DNA of 64,000 bases from Neobacillus jeddahensis. GTDB lineage: Bacteria > Bacillota > Bacilli > Bacillales > Cytobacillaceae. Where the stretch lies: NCBI RefSeq assembly GCF_000612625.1, contig NZ_CCAS010000002.1, forward strand, positions 1-64,000. The letters run 5' to 3'. Of the stretch, positions 18,987-29,192 are shown in pieces. The stretch's first letter is position 1. Every line of letters begins with the position of its first letter. The translations under genes were made by a program, and so were the position numbers. Below the pieces are notes generated by a model. That model searched no databases. It had not been told where the DNA came from and worked only from the letters and a program-made list of their open reading frames with translations.

Positions 18987-19553
18987 CTAATATTTTATTA
19001 AGGAGAGTACTTCAGAACGAGCGATCGCATCATCAGCGAGAACGCCACGAACTGCCGTTGTGATTGTTTTCGAACCAGGCTTTTTCACGCCACGCATGGT
19101 CATGCACATATGTTCCGCTTCCACTACGACCATAGCTCCATGTGGTCCTAGTTTTTCCATAATACTATCGGCAATGGTCGACGTAATCCGTTCTTGTAAT
19201 TGTGGTCTTTTGGCAACAGCTTCAACAGCTCGAGCTAATTTACTTAAGCCTGTTACACGACCATTTTGTGGAATATAAGCAACATGCGCCTTCCCAAAAA
19301 ACGGTACTAGATGATGTTCGCACATCGAATAAAAAGGGATATCCTTCACTAGTACTAATTCTTCATGATCTTCACTAAAAATAGTTTCAAAATGCTGTTT
19401 CGGATCTTCATTTAATCCGCTAAATACTTCCTCATACATTTTTGCTACTCGTTTTGGTGTATCAAGGAGACCTTCACGATTTGGGTCTTCTCCGATAGCT
19501 TCCAATATTAAACGCACCGCCTCTTCGATTTGGGCACGATTGACTTCTGACAT
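18987..19553 (-). CDS. folE: GTP cyclohydrolase I
   Basis: The 188-residue enzyme opens the GTP ring to start folate synthesis. Zinc ligands are in [11 protein letters not shown] (C and H) and in [13 protein letters not shown]. In B. subtilis it is called mtrA and shares an operon with mtrB, as here. AGGAGG precedes the ATG. Confidence 0.97.
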   Translation of the reverse strand: MSEVNRAQIEEAVRLILEAIGEDPNREGLLDTPKRVAKMYEEVFSGLNEDPKQHFETIFSEDHEELVLVKDIPFYSMCEHHLVPFFGKAHVAYIPQNGRVTGLSKLARAVEAVAKRPQLQERITSTIADSIMEKLGPHGAMVVVEAEHMCMTMRGVKKPGSKTITTAVRGVLADDAIARSEVLSLIKY

Positions 19554-19702
19554 ACAGTATTCCTCCTAAAGGTATATCTATCAAGTATAGACGACAAATA
19601 CATATTAGCACATTCTTTTCAATGCAAGCAAAAAATTTGGAGCTCTTTGCTTTATGAGACATCTGATTGGCACTCAAATAAATATTCGATGTTCCCCAAA
19701 GT

Positions 19703-19734
19703 AAAAAGGCCATGGAATAATCCATGACCTTTTT
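19703..19734 (-). terminator. Terminator after hbs
   Basis: AAAAAGG-CATGGA-ataa-TCCATG-CCTTTTT forms a strong hairpin with a T tail, about 40 bases after the hbs stop codon. Confidence 0.85.
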
Positions 19735-19770
19735 GCCTAAGCAAGATCGCTTAAAGCAATAATTATGTAA

Positions 19771-20043
19771 TTATTTTACTGCGTCTTTAAGCGCTTTACC
19801 TGGTTTGAAAGCTGGAACCTTGCTAGCAGCGATTTCGATCTCTTCACCTGTTTGTGGGTTACGACCTTTACGGGCTGCGCGTTCGCGTACTTCAAAGTTA
19901 CCAAAACCGATTAATTGTACTTTATCACCATTTTTTAAAGCATCTAAAATCGCATCAAAAACAGCATCAACTGCTTTTGTAGCGTCCTTTTTTGAAAGCT
20001 CGCTAGCTTCAGCAACTGCATTAATAAGTTCTGTCTTGTTCAT
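19771..20043 (-). CDS. hbs: DNA-binding protein HU
   Basis: The 90-residue histone-like protein bends DNA without sequence preference. The [12 protein letters not shown]-type arm (here [12 protein letters not shown], about 58-69) and the [14 protein letters not shown] segment are standard HU. The ATG at 20043 has GGGAGGAGGTG upstream; the GTG at 20052 lies within it. Confidence 0.98.
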   Translation of the reverse strand: MNKTELINAVAEASELSKKDATKAVDAVFDAILDALKNGDKVQLIGFGNFEVRERAARKGRNPQTGEEIEIAASKVPAFKPGKALKDAVK

Positions 20044-20380
20044 GCCATTCACCTCCTCCCGAAGAAATTATCAAGATTCGTAAATAAGATTACTTATCTA
20101 CATTTCTAAACAATTTTTCTAATTTCTATACGTCATAGCGTTGTTTTATTACCAAAGTAATCCCATTTCGACTACTTTCATAGCGGAAATCTATTTTTTT
20201 AATAAAAACCTTATCAAATAAAGGTTTCAAGCACTATAACGTAATTCTGTTAAAAGATTATCATAATCAATTCAGCTTATCAAGAAGATTTCATGAAATA
20301 ATGGTAATCTTTTCTTTCGTTCACCATTTTTCTACTATTTTTGACATTCTTATGGTCGAATTTTAACAAAAACTAAAAAG
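20044..20380. other. 337-base hbs upstream region
   Basis: This AT-rich stretch holds the hbs promoter region and no open frame worth calling. A weak hairpin (AAACCTT/AAGGTTT, about 20207-20230) is followed by an AT-rich tail on the minus strand. No SigA promoter stands out clearly. Confidence 0.5.
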
Positions 20381-20400
20381 GGACTCCAATAGTGGAGTCC
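20381..20400 (-). terminator. Terminator after spoIVA
   Basis: GGACTCC-aatagt-GGAGTCC, followed on the minus strand by CTTTTTAGTTTTT, lies six bases after the spoIVA stop codon. Confidence 0.9.
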
Positions 20401-20405
20401 AAAAC

Positions 20406-21884
20406 TTAGAGGATTATGGCGATTAATCCGCCTGATCCTTCATTTATAATTCTTTCTAATGTTTCTTTTAATTTATATCTGGCATTCTCTGGCATCAAGG
20501 AAAGCTTTGCTTGAATTCCTTCACGAACAATGGAACTTAGGCTACGACCAAAGATATCAGAATTCCAAATCGATAATGGGTCATCCTCGAAGTCCTGCAT
20601 GAGATAGCGAACTAGTTCCTCACTTTGTTTTTCTGTACCTATGATGGGAGCAAATTCCGATTCAACATCCACTTTGATCATATGAATCGATGGGGCCACG
20701 GCTCTAAGTCTAACCCCAAACCTTGCTCCCTGACGGATGATTTCTGGTTCTTCAAGGCTCATATCTGAAAGTGTAGGCGATGCAATTCCATAACCAGTTT
20801 GTTTCACCATTTTTAAAGCGTCAGAAATATGATCATATTCAGCTTTGGCATGAGCAAAATCCTGCATTAATTCAAGCAAGTGATCTTTCCCTCGAATTTC
20901 AACCCCAACAATTTCTTTTAAAATATCATCGTACAATTCATCAGGAGCCATTAAATCAATTTCAGCAACTCCTGAACCCATCTCAATACCAGCTAATCCA
21001 GCTCTTTCAATGAATTCAAAGTCACTAAATTGTTGGACGACACGATCTACATCTCGTAATCTCTTGATATCTTTAACGGTTTCCTTCACCGCTTCTTGAT
21101 AGCTTTCACGGAGCCAATGGTTTTCCCTAAGTACCATTACCCAGCTTGGGAGGTTTACATTAACTTCGAGGACTGGAAACTCGTAAAGGGCTTCTCGAAG
21201 GACGTTAAGAACGTCACTGTCCCTCATACTTTCCACACTCATTGCAATAACTGGGATGTCATATTTTTCTGCTAAATTTGATCTTAATGTTTCAGTACTA
21301 GGGTGGTATGGCTGTGCGCTGTTGACAACCATGATAAAGGGTTTTCCAACTTCCTTCAGCTCATTAATGACTCTTTCTTCTGCCTCAATATAGTTACTTC
21401 TAGGAATCTCACCAATGGTTCCATCTGTGGTGACAACGACACCAATTGTGGAGTGTTCTTGGATGACTTTTCTTGTGCCAATTTCGGCCGCTTCATGAAA
21501 CGGAATAGGTTCTTCATACCAAGGGGTATTGATCATTCTTGGACCATTTTCATCTTCATATCCTTTAGCACCAGGTACTGTGTAGCCGACACAGTCTACG
21601 AGTCGGATATTAACATTTAGTCCCTCATCAACATGAACAGTTGCAGCCTGATTTGGCACGAATTTAGGCTCGGTTGTCATGATTGTTTTTCCAGCTGCAC
21701 TTTGTGGAAGCTCATCTTGTGCTCGTGATCTTTCAGCTTCACTGTTTATATTCGGTAAGACAACAAGCTCCATGAACTTCTTAATAAATGTGGATTTTCC
21801 TGTTCGAACTGCTCCTACTACTCCTAAATAAATATCACCGCCTGTTCTTTCGGCAATATCTTTAAAAATATCAACCTTTTCCAA
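20406..21884 (-). CDS. spoIVA: Spore coat basement ATPase SpoIVA
   Basis: The 492-residue cytoskeletal ATPase polymerises on the outer forespore membrane and anchors the coat. It shows a Walker A motif (GAVRTGKST, 24-32) and the conserved C-terminal end GGLIAIIL needed for forespore targeting. The length equals that of B. subtilis SpoIVA. The start is TTG after GGGAGGGG. A SigE-like promoter lies about 65 bases upstream. Confidence 0.99.
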   Translation of the reverse strand: MEKVDIFKDIAERTGGDIYLGVVGAVRTGKSTFIKKFMELVVLPNINSEAERSRAQDELPQSAAGKTIMTTEPKFVPNQAATVHVDEGLNVNIRLVDCVGYTVPGAKGYEDENGPRMINTPWYEEPIPFHEAAEIGTRKVIQEHSTIGVVVTTDGTIGEIPRSNYIEAEERVINELKEVGKPFIMVVNSAQPYHPSTETLRSNLAEKYDIPVIAMSVESMRDSDVLNVLREALYEFPVLEVNVNLPSWVMVLRENHWLRESYQEAVKETVKDIKRLRDVDRVVQQFSDFEFIERAGLAGIEMGSGVAEIDLMAPDELYDDILKEIVGVEIRGKDHLLELMQDFAHAKAEYDHISDALKMVKQTGYGIASPTLSDMSLEEPEIIRQGARFGVRLRAVAPSIHMIKVDVESEFAPIIGTEKQSEELVRYLMQDFEDDPLSIWNSDIFGRSLSSIVREGIQAKLSLMPENARYKLKETLERIINEGSGGLIAIIL

Positions 21885-21947
21885 GTGATCCCCTCCCGAT
21901 CATAGAGTAAAGTGGGATAATCTCATCCATTTTAGGTATTTTTGGAC

Positions 21948-21978
21948 AGTATATGTTTATGATGTTGTCCTATATGTT
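21948..21978 (-). promoter_or_regulatory. SigE-like promoter of spoIVA
   Basis: The minus strand shows CATATACT (seven of eight to the SigE -10 CATACANT) with CATAT-containing AACATATA as a -35, spacer 15. spoIVA is SigE-dependent in B. subtilis. Confidence 0.45.
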
Positions 21979-22080
21979 TATGACACTTTTCGAAAATTTT
22001 TTACCCCCCTTATAAAAAATTAACGAGATACCCTGTTATCTATTTCTCTGAATATTCGATTATATGGAGGGTTTCTAACT

Positions 22081-22134
22081 ATGATTCCGGGATATGAAAG
22101 ATTAGAAATGACCATATCACGACACAATAAGTAG
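22081..22134 (+). CDS. Possible 17-residue peptide ORF
   Basis: ATG at 22081 opens a frame of 17 codons ending in TAG, with GGAGGG nine bases upstream. The predicted peptide starts MIPGYERLEM. It lies alone on the plus strand between divergent/convergent minus-strand genes, just before a two-way hairpin. I do not recognise it, and chance is a real alternative. Confidence 0.2.
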   Translation: MIPGYERLEMTISRHNK

Positions 22135-22140
22135 CAAAAA

Positions 22141-22180
22141 AAACCCTTCTCCTACAATATATTTCGTAGGAAAAGGGTTT
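22141..22180 (-). terminator. Terminator after yphF
   Basis: A 15-bp stem with one mismatch (AAACCCTTCTCCTAC/GTAGGAAAAGGGTTT) is followed by eight T on the minus strand. It also could end plus-strand transcription of the small frame at 22081. Confidence 0.85.
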
Positions 22181-22195
22181 ATGATAAGAACTAAG

Positions 22196-22906
22196 TTATT
22201 CTTCTAAGAAAACTGGTTCTTTCGTATTTGAATCTACCGTATAGGGCAAAGAATATGCCGGAACAAACATCGAGTCACCTACTAATATCGGCCGAATATC
22301 CTCACCTGGTTTTAGCTCGATATCTGCTTTTTTAAGTGCCTGATAAAGGTCTGGCCGATAATCGACGAACACCTCTGCATCCCCAGTTATAACGAGGGAA
22401 AGATTTTGTTCAGTAAATGGGCTTACTACATAGGGCTGTTTCTTATACCCTAATTGTTTATAATCAAGCGTAAACACATTTTTAGCAATCTGTTCCTTAA
22501 ATGGTGGGTAGCCTTTTGATTTAATCCTTAATTTGATCTCACGAATCGTTTCTGTCATTCGTAAGTCAAATAATTTAACGGTTGGATTCGTTTCTACATC
22601 AATAAGAACATACTGAAAAACGCCACCACTTTCAAAAGCATTTCCAGGAGGCTCAGACATATACTTCGGTGTTATCTTTTTAAATTCAATCGGATATTTT
22701 TGATAGATAGGCGTTTCCGCATCTTTTGTTTTGATTGGCAGAATTCCACCATTTTCCTTTTGAAAGTCATCTACTGCCGTTTGTACGGTTTGGATTTGGT
22801 CCTTATATGGAATTTGATTCTGTGATAATTCTTCCTTCGGGTACATACACCCCGTTAATAGAACCATTGCTGAAATAAGGATGCTGACTAGCAATTTTCT
22901 TTTCAT
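22196..22906 (-). CDS. yphF: Lipoprotein YphF
   Basis: The 236-residue protein has a signal peptide and lipobox ending LLTGC (cysteine about residue 20), so it is probably anchored outside the membrane by lipid. The remainder is soluble and without a known catalytic motif. It fits YphF by place beside yphE and spoIVA. The ATG at 22906 follows AAAAGGTG; an upstream ATG at 22939 has no ribosome site. Confidence 0.88.
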   Translation of the reverse strand: MKRKLLVSILISAMVLLTGCMYPKEELSQNQIPYKDQIQTVQTAVDDFQKENGGILPIKTKDAETPIYQKYPIEFKKITPKYMSEPPGNAFESGGVFQYVLIDVETNPTVKLFDLRMTETIREIKLRIKSKGYPPFKEQIAKNVFTLDYKQLGYKKQPYVVSPFTEQNLSLVITGDAEVFVDYRPDLYQALKKADIELKPGEDIRPILVGDSMFVPAYSLPYTVDSNTKEPVFLEE

Positions 22907-22939
22907 AAAATCACCTTTTGATTTATGTATTGTAAACAA

Positions 22940-23125
22940 TTAAGTCAAGAAAACAATAAGTAAGGTCAATCCTGCAACAATCATAAATAAATAAGCGATA
23001 ATTGCTGTAATAAACCGAAGTACCCCTTTTAGCTTGTACCTACTTAAATAAATGGTCATAATAGCAAGAAACATGAGACCCATTCCTGCAATGGAAATCC
23101 ACATTTTGATCATAGCTGGTGACAA
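22940..23125 (-). CDS. yphE: DUF2768 membrane protein YphE
   Basis: The 61-residue protein is two membrane helices (about 9-27 and 37-60) joined by a basic loop. It matches the DUF2768/YphE family by size and place. Its function is unknown. The start is TTG with AAGGGGG upstream. It is probably translated with yphF, whose start lies 34 bases downstream. Confidence 0.85.
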   Translation of the reverse strand: MSPAMIKMWISIAGMGLMFLAIMTIYLSRYKLKGVLRFITAIIAYLFMIVAGLTLLIVFLT

Positions 23126-23208
23126 TGAATATTCCCCCTTTTTCGAAGATTAATTATATCACAGCTATTCCTATTCCAATAAAATTTTTATCGCAAAAAA
23201 TAAAAAAA

Positions 23209-23241
23209 CTGAAGTAAAGAGGGGCGAATTCTTTACTTCAG
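23209..23241 (-). terminator. Terminator of the der-gpsA unit
   Basis: CTGAAGTAAAG and CTTTACTTCAG form an 11-bp stem around GGGGCGAATT-type loop, followed by AGTTTTTTTAT on the minus strand. It lies 125 bases after the gpsA stop. Confidence 0.85.
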
Positions 23242-23388
23242 CCAATTAGGACTAAATAACCCATTCTCCAGCGTCATACTACCAGGTTGCTTCGTTGCAT
23301 TGTATGCAATCCCGATAAAAAGCGCATCATCAGAACGCCTATTTTCTTCAGAAAAAAGCACAATTTTAGTTTTCCGTATTTTTTTCAT
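23233..23388 (-). CDS. Unrecognised 51-residue ORF overlapping the gpsA end
   Basis: A frame of 51 codons starts at an ATG inside the last gpsA codons (+1 relative to gpsA) and stops inside the gpsA terminator stem. A GTG at 23361 would give a 42-residue product wholly outside gpsA. The peptide (…[20 protein letters not shown]…) has balanced composition. Neither start has a good ribosome site. I do not recognise it; it could be a young or decayed gene, or chance. Confidence 0.25.
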   Translation of the reverse strand: MKKIRKTKIVLFSEENRRSDDALFIGIAYNATKQPGSMTLENGLFSPNWLK

Positions 23389-24424
23389 CTAGAACATTGA
23401 CTAATTCTTCCATTTCATGGGTCTTACCGCGAGCCATAAGAACATCCACAGCATCTTTTGCGTTTTTCCCGTTAAATAAAACATCATATAAAGCGAAAGT
23501 GATTGGCATGTTTACCTGATACTTATTGGCTAATTGATACGCTGCCTTAGTTGTTCTAACGCCCTCAACGACCATTCCCATATTATCAAGAACCTCATCA
23601 AGCGTTTTACCCTTACCAAGTAAATTACCTGCTCTCCAGTTTCGTGAATGAACACTCGTACAGGTAACAATTAAATCACCTATTCCTGTTAATCCAGAAA
23701 ACGTTAACGGATTTGCCCCCATTTTTGTTCCAAGACGGGCTATTTCCGCCAATCCTCTTGTCATCAAGGCGGCTTTAGCATTATCACCATAGCCAAGACC
23801 ATCCGTTATTCCAGCAGCAAGGGCAATAATGTTCTTTAAGGCACCGCCAATTTCAACGCCGATGACATCGGAATTCGTATAGACGCGAAAATTGTGGTTT
23901 ATAAATAAATCTTGGATTTTCTCGGCAGCTGCCATATTCTCTGATGTCACAGTCACCGTTGTCGGATGCCTTAGACTGACTTCTTCTGCATGGCTTGGTC
24001 CAGAAAGTACGACGATATCTTGTAAGAGCTCTTTTGGCATTTCCTGTGTAATCATTTCCGAAATACGTAATAGTGAATCAGGCTCAATCCCTTTACTTAC
24101 ATGAGCAACTGTTATTGGCGCCGTCTGGACCGCACTTATCTTTCCAAGAACTTCCCTAATCGCCTTCGTTGGAACAGCTAAAATAACTGTTTCTACTCCC
24201 ATTAATGCATCACGTAATGAGGCATAGCCAACAATTAATTCTGGCAGACTAATTTCTGGTAAATACCTTTTATTTGTGTGACATTCATTGATTTCTTTAA
24301 CTTGTTCTTCATTATGGCTCCATAGACGAACTTCATGGGCATTATCAGCAAGCACGATTGCAAGAGCTGTCCCCCAGCTCCCTGCGCCAACAACAGTTAT
24401 AGCAGTTCTTTTATCCTGCATCAT
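23366..24424 (-). CDS. gpsA: NAD(P)-dependent glycerol-3-phosphate dehydrogenase
   Basis: The 352-residue enzyme makes sn-glycerol-3-phosphate for phospholipids. It shows [10 protein letters not shown] near the start, HVSKGIEP with the catalytic region near 110, and [13 protein letters not shown] near 195. It follows der by 18 bases, as in B. subtilis. Two adjacent ATG codons follow AGGCGGGTG, so the start could be one codon later. Confidence 0.97.
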   Translation of the reverse strand: MMQDKRTAITVVGAGSWGTALAIVLADNAHEVRLWSHNEEQVKEINECHTNKRYLPEISLPELIVGYASLRDALMGVETVILAVPTKAIREVLGKISAVQTAPITVAHVSKGIEPDSLLRISEMITQEMPKELLQDIVVLSGPSHAEEVSLRHPTTVTVTSENMAAAEKIQDLFINHNFRVYTNSDVIGVEIGGALKNIIALAAGITDGLGYGDNAKAALMTRGLAEIARLGTKMGANPLTFSGLTGIGDLIVTCTSVHSRNWRAGNLLGKGKTLDEVLDNMGMVVEGVRTTKAAYQLANKYQVNMPITFALYDVLFNGKNAKDAVDVLMARGKTHEMEELVNVLDEKNTEN

Positions 24425-24442
24425 ACTACACCCGCCTTATCT

Positions 24443-25753
24443 TTATTTTCTTTCTCTAGCATAAATCTTGATAGGGGTTCCTTCAAATCCAAAAGCGTCT
24501 CTAATTCTATTCTCTAGAAAACGCTCATAGGAGAAATGCACTAATTCGGGTTCATTGACGAACACTACAAAGGTAGGCGGTTTTACAGCAACTTGTGTTG
24601 TATAATAAATTTTTAAGCGTTTACCTTTGTCAGACGGTGCCGGGTTCATAGCAACGGCATCACTAATAACATCATTAAGTACACTAGTTTCCACGCGCAT
24701 AGAATGGTTTTCGCTTGCTGTATTAATCATTGGCAATAGTGTATGGATCCGTTTTTTTGTTTTTGCAGATAAAAACACAATTGGCGCATAGCTGAGGAAC
24801 AAGAAATGTTCTCTAATCTTATGTTCGAGCTCTTTCATGGTCTTCTCATCTTTTTCAACGGCATCCCACTTATTCACTACAATAACAACAGCCCGTCCAG
24901 CCTCATGGGCATACCCAGCAATTTTCTTATCCTGCTCAATAATCCCCTCTTCGGCATTGATAACTACGAGAACCACATCAGAACGTTCAATAGCCCTTAA
25001 TGCACGAAGAACACTATATTTTTCCGTACTCTCATATACTTTTCCTTTTTTTCTAATTCCGGCTGTATCAATTATGACATATTTCTGTCCATTATACGTA
25101 TATGGAGAATCGACTGCATCACGTGTTGTACCCGCAATATTGCTGACAATTACCCGGTCTTCTCCCAAGATTGCATTCACAAGTGATGACTTACCAACAT
25201 TTGGTCTTCCGATTAAAGAAAACTTGACAACATCTTCACCATATTCTATAGGCTTATTTTTTGGAAAGTGCTTAGCGGCCTCATCCAATAAATCTCCGAG
25301 TCCTAGTCCATGTGATCCAGAAATAGGAATCGGTTCTCCGAATCCAAGTGAATAAAAGTCATATATATGCTCTCGCATTTCTGGATTATCAATTTTATTG
25401 ACACCTAATACGATCGGTTTTTTAGACTTATATAATATTTTTGCTACTTCTTCATCTGCAGCTGTAACCCCTTCTCGTCCATTTGTTAAGAAGACAATCA
25501 CATCTGCCTCATCAATTGCTACTTCTGCTTGCTGACGAATTTGCTCTAAAAAGGGTTCATCACCAATATCAATTCCACCTGTATCGATTAAATTGAATTC
25601 ATGTGTCAGCCACTCACCAGAACTATAAATACGATCTCTTGTTACTCCTGGAATATCTTCTACAATCGAAATTCGTTCACCCACAATTCGATTAAAAATG
25701 GTTGATTTCCCAACGTTCGGTCTTCCTACAATGGCAATAACTGGTTTAACCAT
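24443..25753 (-). CDS. der: Ribosome assembly GTPase Der (EngA)
   Basis: The 436-residue protein has two GTPase domains in tandem, with P-loops [12 protein letters not shown] (near residue 10) and [12 protein letters not shown] (near 183), plus a C-terminal KH-like domain. It acts in 50S subunit assembly. The ATG at 25753 gives exactly the B. subtilis length; the ATG at 25765 overlaps its ribosome site. Confidence 0.98.
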   Translation of the reverse strand: MVKPVIAIVGRPNVGKSTIFNRIVGERISIVEDIPGVTRDRIYSSGEWLTHEFNLIDTGGIDIGDEPFLEQIRQQAEVAIDEADVIVFLTNGREGVTAADEEVAKILYKSKKPIVLGVNKIDNPEMREHIYDFYSLGFGEPIPISGSHGLGLGDLLDEAAKHFPKNKPIEYGEDVVKFSLIGRPNVGKSSLVNAILGEDRVIVSNIAGTTRDAVDSPYTYNGQKYVIIDTAGIRKKGKVYESTEKYSVLRALRAIERSDVVLVVINAEEGIIEQDKKIAGYAHEAGRAVVIVVNKWDAVEKDEKTMKELEHKIREHFLFLSYAPIVFLSAKTKKRIHTLLPMINTASENHSMRVETSVLNDVISDAVAMNPAPSDKGKRLKIYYTTQVAVKPPTFVVFVNEPELVHFSYERFLENRIRDAFGFEGTPIKIYARERK

Positions 25754-25836
25754 TAAGATCGCCATCCTTTCTCATATATTTCACAAATTAATTGTTATGT
25801 TAGCATTATTCCATTTAAAGTTCTTATTAAGTAAAG

Positions 25837-25862
25837 AAACCCTTCTGTCAACGAGAAGGGCC
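25837..25862 (-). terminator. Terminator after yphA
   Basis: CCCTTCT-gtcaacg-AGAAGGG is a seven-bp stem with a moderately T-rich tail on the minus strand, in the gap between der and yphA. Confidence 0.6.
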
Positions 25863-25926
25863 TAACTTACATTATTTTATCAATCTTAATCCTTTCTAGC
25901 AACGGTAAGCATCACAAGAATCCATT

Positions 25927-26535
25927 TTATGAGGATTTTTGTCTCCCTTTTTCAAAAATATGGAGATGATTTTGCATATAGGCCCCAGCATATTCCAGTG
26001 TACTCCAGCCTACCAATAAAGCGATTGTTAAGGCACAAACGTCCAAATATTCGAAGGAACCGATCGTATAGGAGAATTGAAATTTTCGTAACGTATAGGC
26101 ATATAAAAATTCACCCTGCATCGTACCACAAATGATAATAAGCAATCTCCCTTTTAATGTTTTTTGCAGGAGAATTGCAAGATAACCAAAGCAAATACCC
26201 ATCATCCATTCTACCTTAAAAATAATCCAAATAGGATCAAAAATTTCAAATAAATGGAACGCAACATAGGCGGTTGACACGATCAATGAACATATTAATG
26301 AGTAAATAATGACTCTGCTCTTTTCTTGGCTAAAGAATATATAGGAAGTGATTAATAAAAATAATCCACTCACCTGAATGTCAAAATTTCCAACCATGAA
26401 CTGAAAATTCGATAAAAGTAAAACAATGAGAATAATAGCCGCCAGTTTTAACCGATATGGATTTTTTTTATCTAGAACAAATGTTAGATATACCCAAAAA
26501 GTCCAACAAGTCCAGTAAAACAATGCTCCTTCCAT
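25927..26535 (-). CDS. yphA: YphA family membrane protein
   Basis: The 202-residue protein has about six membrane helices and short loops, with a basic C-terminal tail. Its size and place upstream of der fit B. subtilis YphA. Its function is not known from the sequence. GGGAGGTG precedes the ATG. It is divergent from ypzI. Confidence 0.82.
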   Translation of the reverse strand: MEGALFYWTCWTFWVYLTFVLDKKNPYRLKLAAIILIVLLLSNFQFMVGNFDIQVSGLFLLITSYIFFSQEKSRVIIYSLICSLIVSTAYVAFHLFEIFDPIWIIFKVEWMMGICFGYLAILLQKTLKGRLLIIICGTMQGEFLYAYTLRKFQFSYTIGSFEYLDVCALTIALLVGWSTLEYAGAYMQNHLHIFEKGRQKSS

Positions 26536-26591
26536 ACACTCACCTCCCTCTTTTTTATTATTGGTACTTTTTCTATACTTTCATACTTCCT

Positions 26592-26621
26592 TGAATAATA
26601 TTTCCATGGTGAATCATCTTA
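26592..26621 (+). promoter_or_regulatory. SigG-like promoter of ypzI
   Basis: TGAATA, a 17-base spacer and CATCTTA match the forespore SigG consensus (GHATR, CATnnTA). The predicted start of transcription falls at the ribosome site, leaving a very short leader. Confidence 0.4.
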
Positions 26622-26641
26622 TAAAGAGGAGGTGTGGATAT

Positions 26642-26782
26642 ATGGGTAAGGATCGTCAAGAGAAAAAGCTAAAAGCAAGTCGGAGAGTGGAGTCAGATCG
26701 TGATCAAGCACTACACTATCCAGGTGCTACAAAGCTTTCAAGCCCCGAAGAGGCAAGAGGATTAAACGATGGAAAGAGATAA
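26642..26782 (+). CDS. ypzI: YpzI family protein
   Basis: The 46-residue, highly charged protein opens MGKDRQEKKLKASRRVESDRDQ and has no membrane segment. It matches the small YpzI family of spore-forming bacilli, of unknown function. GAGGAGGTG lies nine bases before the ATG. It stands alone between yphA (divergent) and fni (convergent). Confidence 0.88.
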   Translation: MGKDRQEKKLKASRRVESDRDQALHYPGATKLSSPEEARGLNDGKR

Positions 26783-26794
26783 TCAAGCATATAA

Positions 26795-26824
26795 GTAAAG
26801 CTCTCGCGGAAGCGAGAGCTTTAC
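26795..26824. terminator. Bidirectional terminator between ypzI and fni
   Basis: GTAAAGCTCTCGC and GCGAGAGCTTTAC form a perfect 13-bp stem around GGAA. The fni stop codon lies in the stem, so one hairpin serves both convergent genes. Confidence 0.85.
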
Positions 26825-27879
26825 TCTTTATTTCGTTGGCTAAATTGTTTTGTATCAATTCCTCTTTGATTCAACCAATGATAAGTATCACCGGAAATCA
26901 TCAAGGGGACTTGCTTTAAATCCGAGATAGATTTAGCACCTAAAGCAGTCAGAATTAAAGTCAACTCCTTGTGAAGTTTTTCAATTTCGGCCTGTAAGGA
27001 TTCTACGCCCTTCTCGACGAGAATCCGCAGAAAATTGCCAGCCATTCCGATTGCATTTGCTCCAATCGCAATACCCTTGGCAATATCAAGTCCGCTTATA
27101 AAGCCACCTGAACCTATAATTGATATTTTTTCAGAAAGAAGTGCTGCTTCAATAATGGAGATTGGCGTAGGAATACCCCAGTCATTAAAAAATGATAGTG
27201 ATTCATCTCTTCGATTATTTTCAATTTCTGCAAAATTAGTTCCCCCAGAGCCACCCACATCTACGGCAGAGACACCTACTCCTGTAAGGGCTCTAACAGT
27301 CTCCATTGTCATGCCGAAACCAACCTCTTTCACAATGACAGGAACTTCTACTGCTTTAACAATTGACTCAATTCTCTTAAGTGCACCAGAAAAATCTCGA
27401 TCGCCTTCAGGCATGGTTAGTTCTTGAATGACATTTAAGTGAATCTGCATGGCATTTGCTTCAATCATATCAATGGCCACTTTGGCATCGTCCGTTGTGG
27501 CTTCACAACCTAAATTGGCAATAATGGTCCCCTGTGGATTCTCTTTACGAACGATTTCATATGTATAGCGTTCACGCTTATCCTTTATAGCAGACATTTG
27601 TGAACCGACAGCCATAGCCAATCCTGTATTTTTAGCAGCAATGGCCAATTGCTGATTAATTCGATATGTCTTTTCACCGCCGCCACCCGTCATCGCATTG
27701 ATAAAAATTGGCGAACTTAAAGAAAGTTCGCCAATTGAGTGATCTAATCGAACATCCATCACACTGATATTCGGTAAGCTTTGGTGTATAAATTTGACAT
27801 CATCGAAAATTGTCGAGTGGGTTTGCCGATTTTCAAGGGCAAAACGAATGTGATCCCATTTTCGTTCAGATCTAGACAC
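26821..27879 (-). CDS. fni: Type 2 isopentenyl-diphosphate isomerase
   Basis: The 352-residue FMN enzyme interconverts isopentenyl and dimethylallyl diphosphate for isoprenoids. It shows [19 protein letters not shown] and [12 protein letters not shown]. The GTG at 27879 is chosen because GGTGA lies five bases before it and gives the [10 protein letters not shown] opening of the family; the ATG at 27891 overlaps the ypfD stop. Confidence 0.95.
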   Translation of the reverse strand: MSRSERKWDHIRFALENRQTHSTIFDDVKFIHQSLPNISVMDVRLDHSIGELSLSSPIFINAMTGGGGEKTYRINQQLAIAAKNTGLAMAVGSQMSAIKDKRERYTYEIVRKENPQGTIIANLGCEATTDDAKVAIDMIEANAMQIHLNVIQELTMPEGDRDFSGALKRIESIVKAVEVPVIVKEVGFGMTMETVRALTGVGVSAVDVGGSGGTNFAEIENNRRDESLSFFNDWGIPTPISIIEAALLSEKISIIGSGGFISGLDIAKGIAIGANAIGMAGNFLRILVEKGVESLQAEIEKLHKELTLILTALGAKSISDLKQVPLMISGDTYHWLNQRGIDTKQFSQRNKE

Positions 27880-27890
27880 GTAAATCACCA

Positions 27891-29030
27891 TTATTTTCTT
27901 AGATTCTTTAATTTATCTCCAATAACTTCTCCAAGTTGAAAGCCTTTAGACTCTTCTGGAAGTTCATAATCAAAGTTTTCTTCAACGTCTTTTTCAAGTA
28001 ACTCTTTTATGCTCAAAGATAGACGTTGTTCCTGCTCATTAGCGTCGAGAACCTTAACTTTTACTTCTTGACCTTCTTGAAGAACTTCATGTGGTGTTCC
28101 AATATGCTTATGGGCAATTTGGGAAATATGGACAAGTCCTTCCACACCAGGGAAGACTTCCACAAAAGCACCATAGGAGACTAATCTTTTAACATTCCCA
28201 TCTAAAATACTTCCTTTAGGGGCTTTTTCAGAAATATTAGTCCACGGTCCTGGCAATGTTTCTTTTATGGATAAAGAAATTCTTTCGTTATCACGATCGA
28301 CATTTAGTACCTTTACATTGACCTGTTGTCCTTCTTGAACTACATCAGTTGGTTTATCAACATGATCATAGGATAGTTGAGAAATATGAACTAACCCATC
28401 AATACCCCCAATATCAACGAAGGCTCCAAAATCGGTAATTCTTTGTACAGTACCCTCAATAATCTGCCCTACTTGAAGCGCATCTAGACGGTTCTGTTTT
28501 AGTTTACCCTTTTCTGCTTCTACCACTGCACGATGCGAAAGAATTAAGCGATTCTTTTCTTTATCTAATTCAACAATTTTAAAAGAAAGCATGCGTCCTT
28601 TATAATCGCTAAAATCCTCTACAAAATGTGCTTCAACAAGGGACGCAGGAACAAAGCCACGAACTCCAAGATCCACAACTAGTCCGCCTTTTACAACGTC
28701 TTTTACCTCGGTTTCAAAAACTTCTCCTGATTGGAATTGCTGTTCGAGTGTCTCCCATGCCTTTTCTGCGTCAACTTTCCTTTTTGAAAGAACTAAAGCT
28801 TCTTCCTCTACTTTTAATACTTCCAGTTCTAATTCATCACCTTCGAGAGCAGCATCAGATGCTTTTTCAATATGAAGGCTTGAAAGCTCACTAATTGGAA
28901 TAATTCCATCAAGTTTACTACCCGGAATGTTCACAAGCACCTGCTTTTCTTCAACTTTAGTAACTTGTCCTGTTACTTTGTCCCCAATTTCAAAGCTTTT
29001 CACTTCTACTTGATTCAGTTCTTCCGACAT
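27891..29030 (-). CDS. ypfD: S1 RNA-binding protein YpfD
   Basis: The 379-residue protein has four S1 domains (about 15-85, 100-165, 185-255 and 270-340), with the repeated GxxVxGxV...[15 protein letters not shown] motif clearest in the third. It is the Bacillus relative of ribosomal protein S1 but shorter, with an RNA-binding role that is not fully settled. AGGAGG precedes the ATG. Confidence 0.95.
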   Translation of the reverse strand: MSEELNQVEVKSFEIGDKVTGQVTKVEEKQVLVNIPGSKLDGIIPISELSSLHIEKASDAALEGDELELEVLKVEEEALVLSKRKVDAEKAWETLEQQFQSGEVFETEVKDVVKGGLVVDLGVRGFVPASLVEAHFVEDFSDYKGRMLSFKIVELDKEKNRLILSHRAVVEAEKGKLKQNRLDALQVGQIIEGTVQRITDFGAFVDIGGIDGLVHISQLSYDHVDKPTDVVQEGQQVNVKVLNVDRDNERISLSIKETLPGPWTNISEKAPKGSILDGNVKRLVSYGAFVEVFPGVEGLVHISQIAHKHIGTPHEVLQEGQEVKVKVLDANEQEQRLSLSIKELLEKDVEENFDYELPEESKGFQLGEVIGDKLKNLRK

Positions 29031-29192
29031 ATGTATTCCTCCTTAATCCATTTACTCCTAAAAATCTATATATGATTTGGTGAATACCACACAGGATACA
29101 CCACATATAAAACTAACGTAAAAGCAAAGAATATTCAAAAAAAAACTCTTTTTATTAACTTCTTACAAATAGTGTATTTTGTCAAGCACAAC

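Noticed and set aside
19474-19725. 83-codon minus-strand frame upstream of folE
   Set aside because: It overlaps the start of folE out of frame and runs across the hbs terminator; it has no ribosome site.
20207-20230. AAACCTT/AAGGTTT hairpin in the hbs upstream region
   Set aside because: The stem is short and lies between a strong terminator and a gene that must be transcribed, so I do not call it a terminator.
24837-25355. 172-codon frame on the plus strand
   Set aside because: It lies wholly antisense to der, a strongly conserved gene.
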